Origin: Myotis daubentonii
Taxonomy: Eukaryota > Chordata > Mammalia > Chiroptera > Vespertilionidae
DNA: 64,000 bases
Assembly (NCBI RefSeq): GCF_963259705.1
Contig: NC_081861.1
Span: 66,569,623-66,633,622, forward strand
Direction: 5' to 3'
Of this stretch, positions 63,586-64,000 are shown piece by piece (the stretch's first letter is position 1; the number at the start of each line of letters is the position of its first letter). The position numbers were made by a program, and so were the translations under genes. Below the pieces are notes generated by a model. That model saw nothing but the letters and a program-made list of their open reading frames with translations, was not told where the DNA came from and did not search any database.

Positions 63586-64000
63586 TCTACACTAATAAAA
63601 GAGAAAAATGGTAATTGGAGTATGACGCTACCCTTTTCATTGGCTAATCAGGGCTATATGCAAATTAACTGACAACTAAGATTGGCAGTTAACTGCCAAC
63701 AAGATGGCGGTTAATTTGCATATGTAGGCACAATGCAGGGAGGCGAAAAGGAAAGCAGGAAGAAGCCCCCTGCCACTGACAGTGATCAGAAACCCAGGGG
63801 GGAGCTAAGAGCTGGGGGGCATGATCGGAGAATCAGGTGCCTTTTCCGCCCTGGCCAGTGATAGCAGGAAGTGGGGGTGGAGCCAGCGATGGGAGCTGGG
63901 CATGGTCGAAGCTGGCAGTCCCGGGAGCTAGGGGTCCCTTGCCTGGGTCTAAAGCGAAGCCCACGATCGCGGGGCCGCTGCAGCTGTGGGTCCCCGCTGC
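63586..64000 (+). mobile_element. Helitron with collapsed palindrome, cut by window end
   Basis: Starts TCTACACTAATAAAAGAG after A. Same subfamily as 12633-13268 and 62665-63327, opposite orientation to both. ATGCAAAT (63659-63666) and CAAGATGGCGG (63700-63710) are present. At about 63816-63828 the long palindrome is reduced to one partial arm followed directly by ATGATCGGAGAA. The 3' end lies beyond the window. Confidence 0.88.

Overview
The window looks like nuclear DNA of a vespertilionid (evening) bat. The evidence is a combination of repeat families: at least thirteen tRNA-derived Ves SINE copies (A box and B box visible in the good ones), fourteen Helibat-type rolling-circle transposon units (5' TC, 3' hairpin followed by CTAG, insertion between A and T), a SPIN-type hAT element, another short hAT family, bat LINE-1 copies, and class I, II and III endogenous retrovirus remnants. 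I see no host protein-coding gene, rRNA, functional tRNA or CRISPR. All longer open frames fall in LINE-1, retroviral or Helitron sequence, or are low-complexity shadows. It reads as an intergenic or intronic stretch built by layered transposon insertion.

Layout. 1-2400: short hAT with perfect 8-bp target duplication, then antisense LINE-1 pieces. 2401-4740: solo LTRs nested inside one another, then a class II solo LTR with a 6-bp duplication. 4764-6324: a composite two-unit Helitron on the minus strand. 6325-12000: one decayed antisense LINE-1 carrying a SPIN element, an LTR, SINEs (one SINE inside another), a younger LINE-1 and a Helitron. 12633-15595: four more Helitron units, the last two being a second copy of the composite, now on the plus strand. 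15596-19700: mostly unassigned DNA, MIR, one Ves SINE, and an inverted LINE-1 end. 19701-27860: a near full-length antisense LINE-1 with an 18-bp target duplication, itself split at 23284-25512 by a younger plus-strand LINE-1 that ends in a fused Ves SINE. 27879-31160: ancient repeats, MIR, and a Helitron with a hAT inserted into its first 8 bases. 31163-37405: LTR-like block, a head-to-tail Helitron pair, LINE-1 with 5' inversion, a SINE and a Helitron. 37405-42425: antisense ERV-L gag-pol remnant with a recognisable YIDD motif and a Tc1/mariner MITE in its integrase. 42430-59940: older, quieter DNA with MLT1-type LTRs, MIRs, SINEs, two Helitrons and a twin-primed LINE-1. 59945-64000: old LINE-1 interrupted by a younger LINE-1, SINEs and three Helitrons, the last cut by the window end.

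How it fits together. Insertion order can be read from interrupted elements and target duplications: decayed LINE-1/MIR/ERV-L first, then bat LINE-1 and LTRs, then Helitrons and SINEs, and last hAT in Helitron and LINE-1 in LINE-1. By adding the intervals given here, Helitrons cover roughly 14% of the window. The most interesting signals are the composite Helitron whose two copies share the same broken internal terminator (CTAT for CTAG), and a promoter-like cassette (octamer, YY1-type motif, CCAAT) repeated near the 5' ends of several Helitrons. Family names rest on remembered consensus features, not on a database search.
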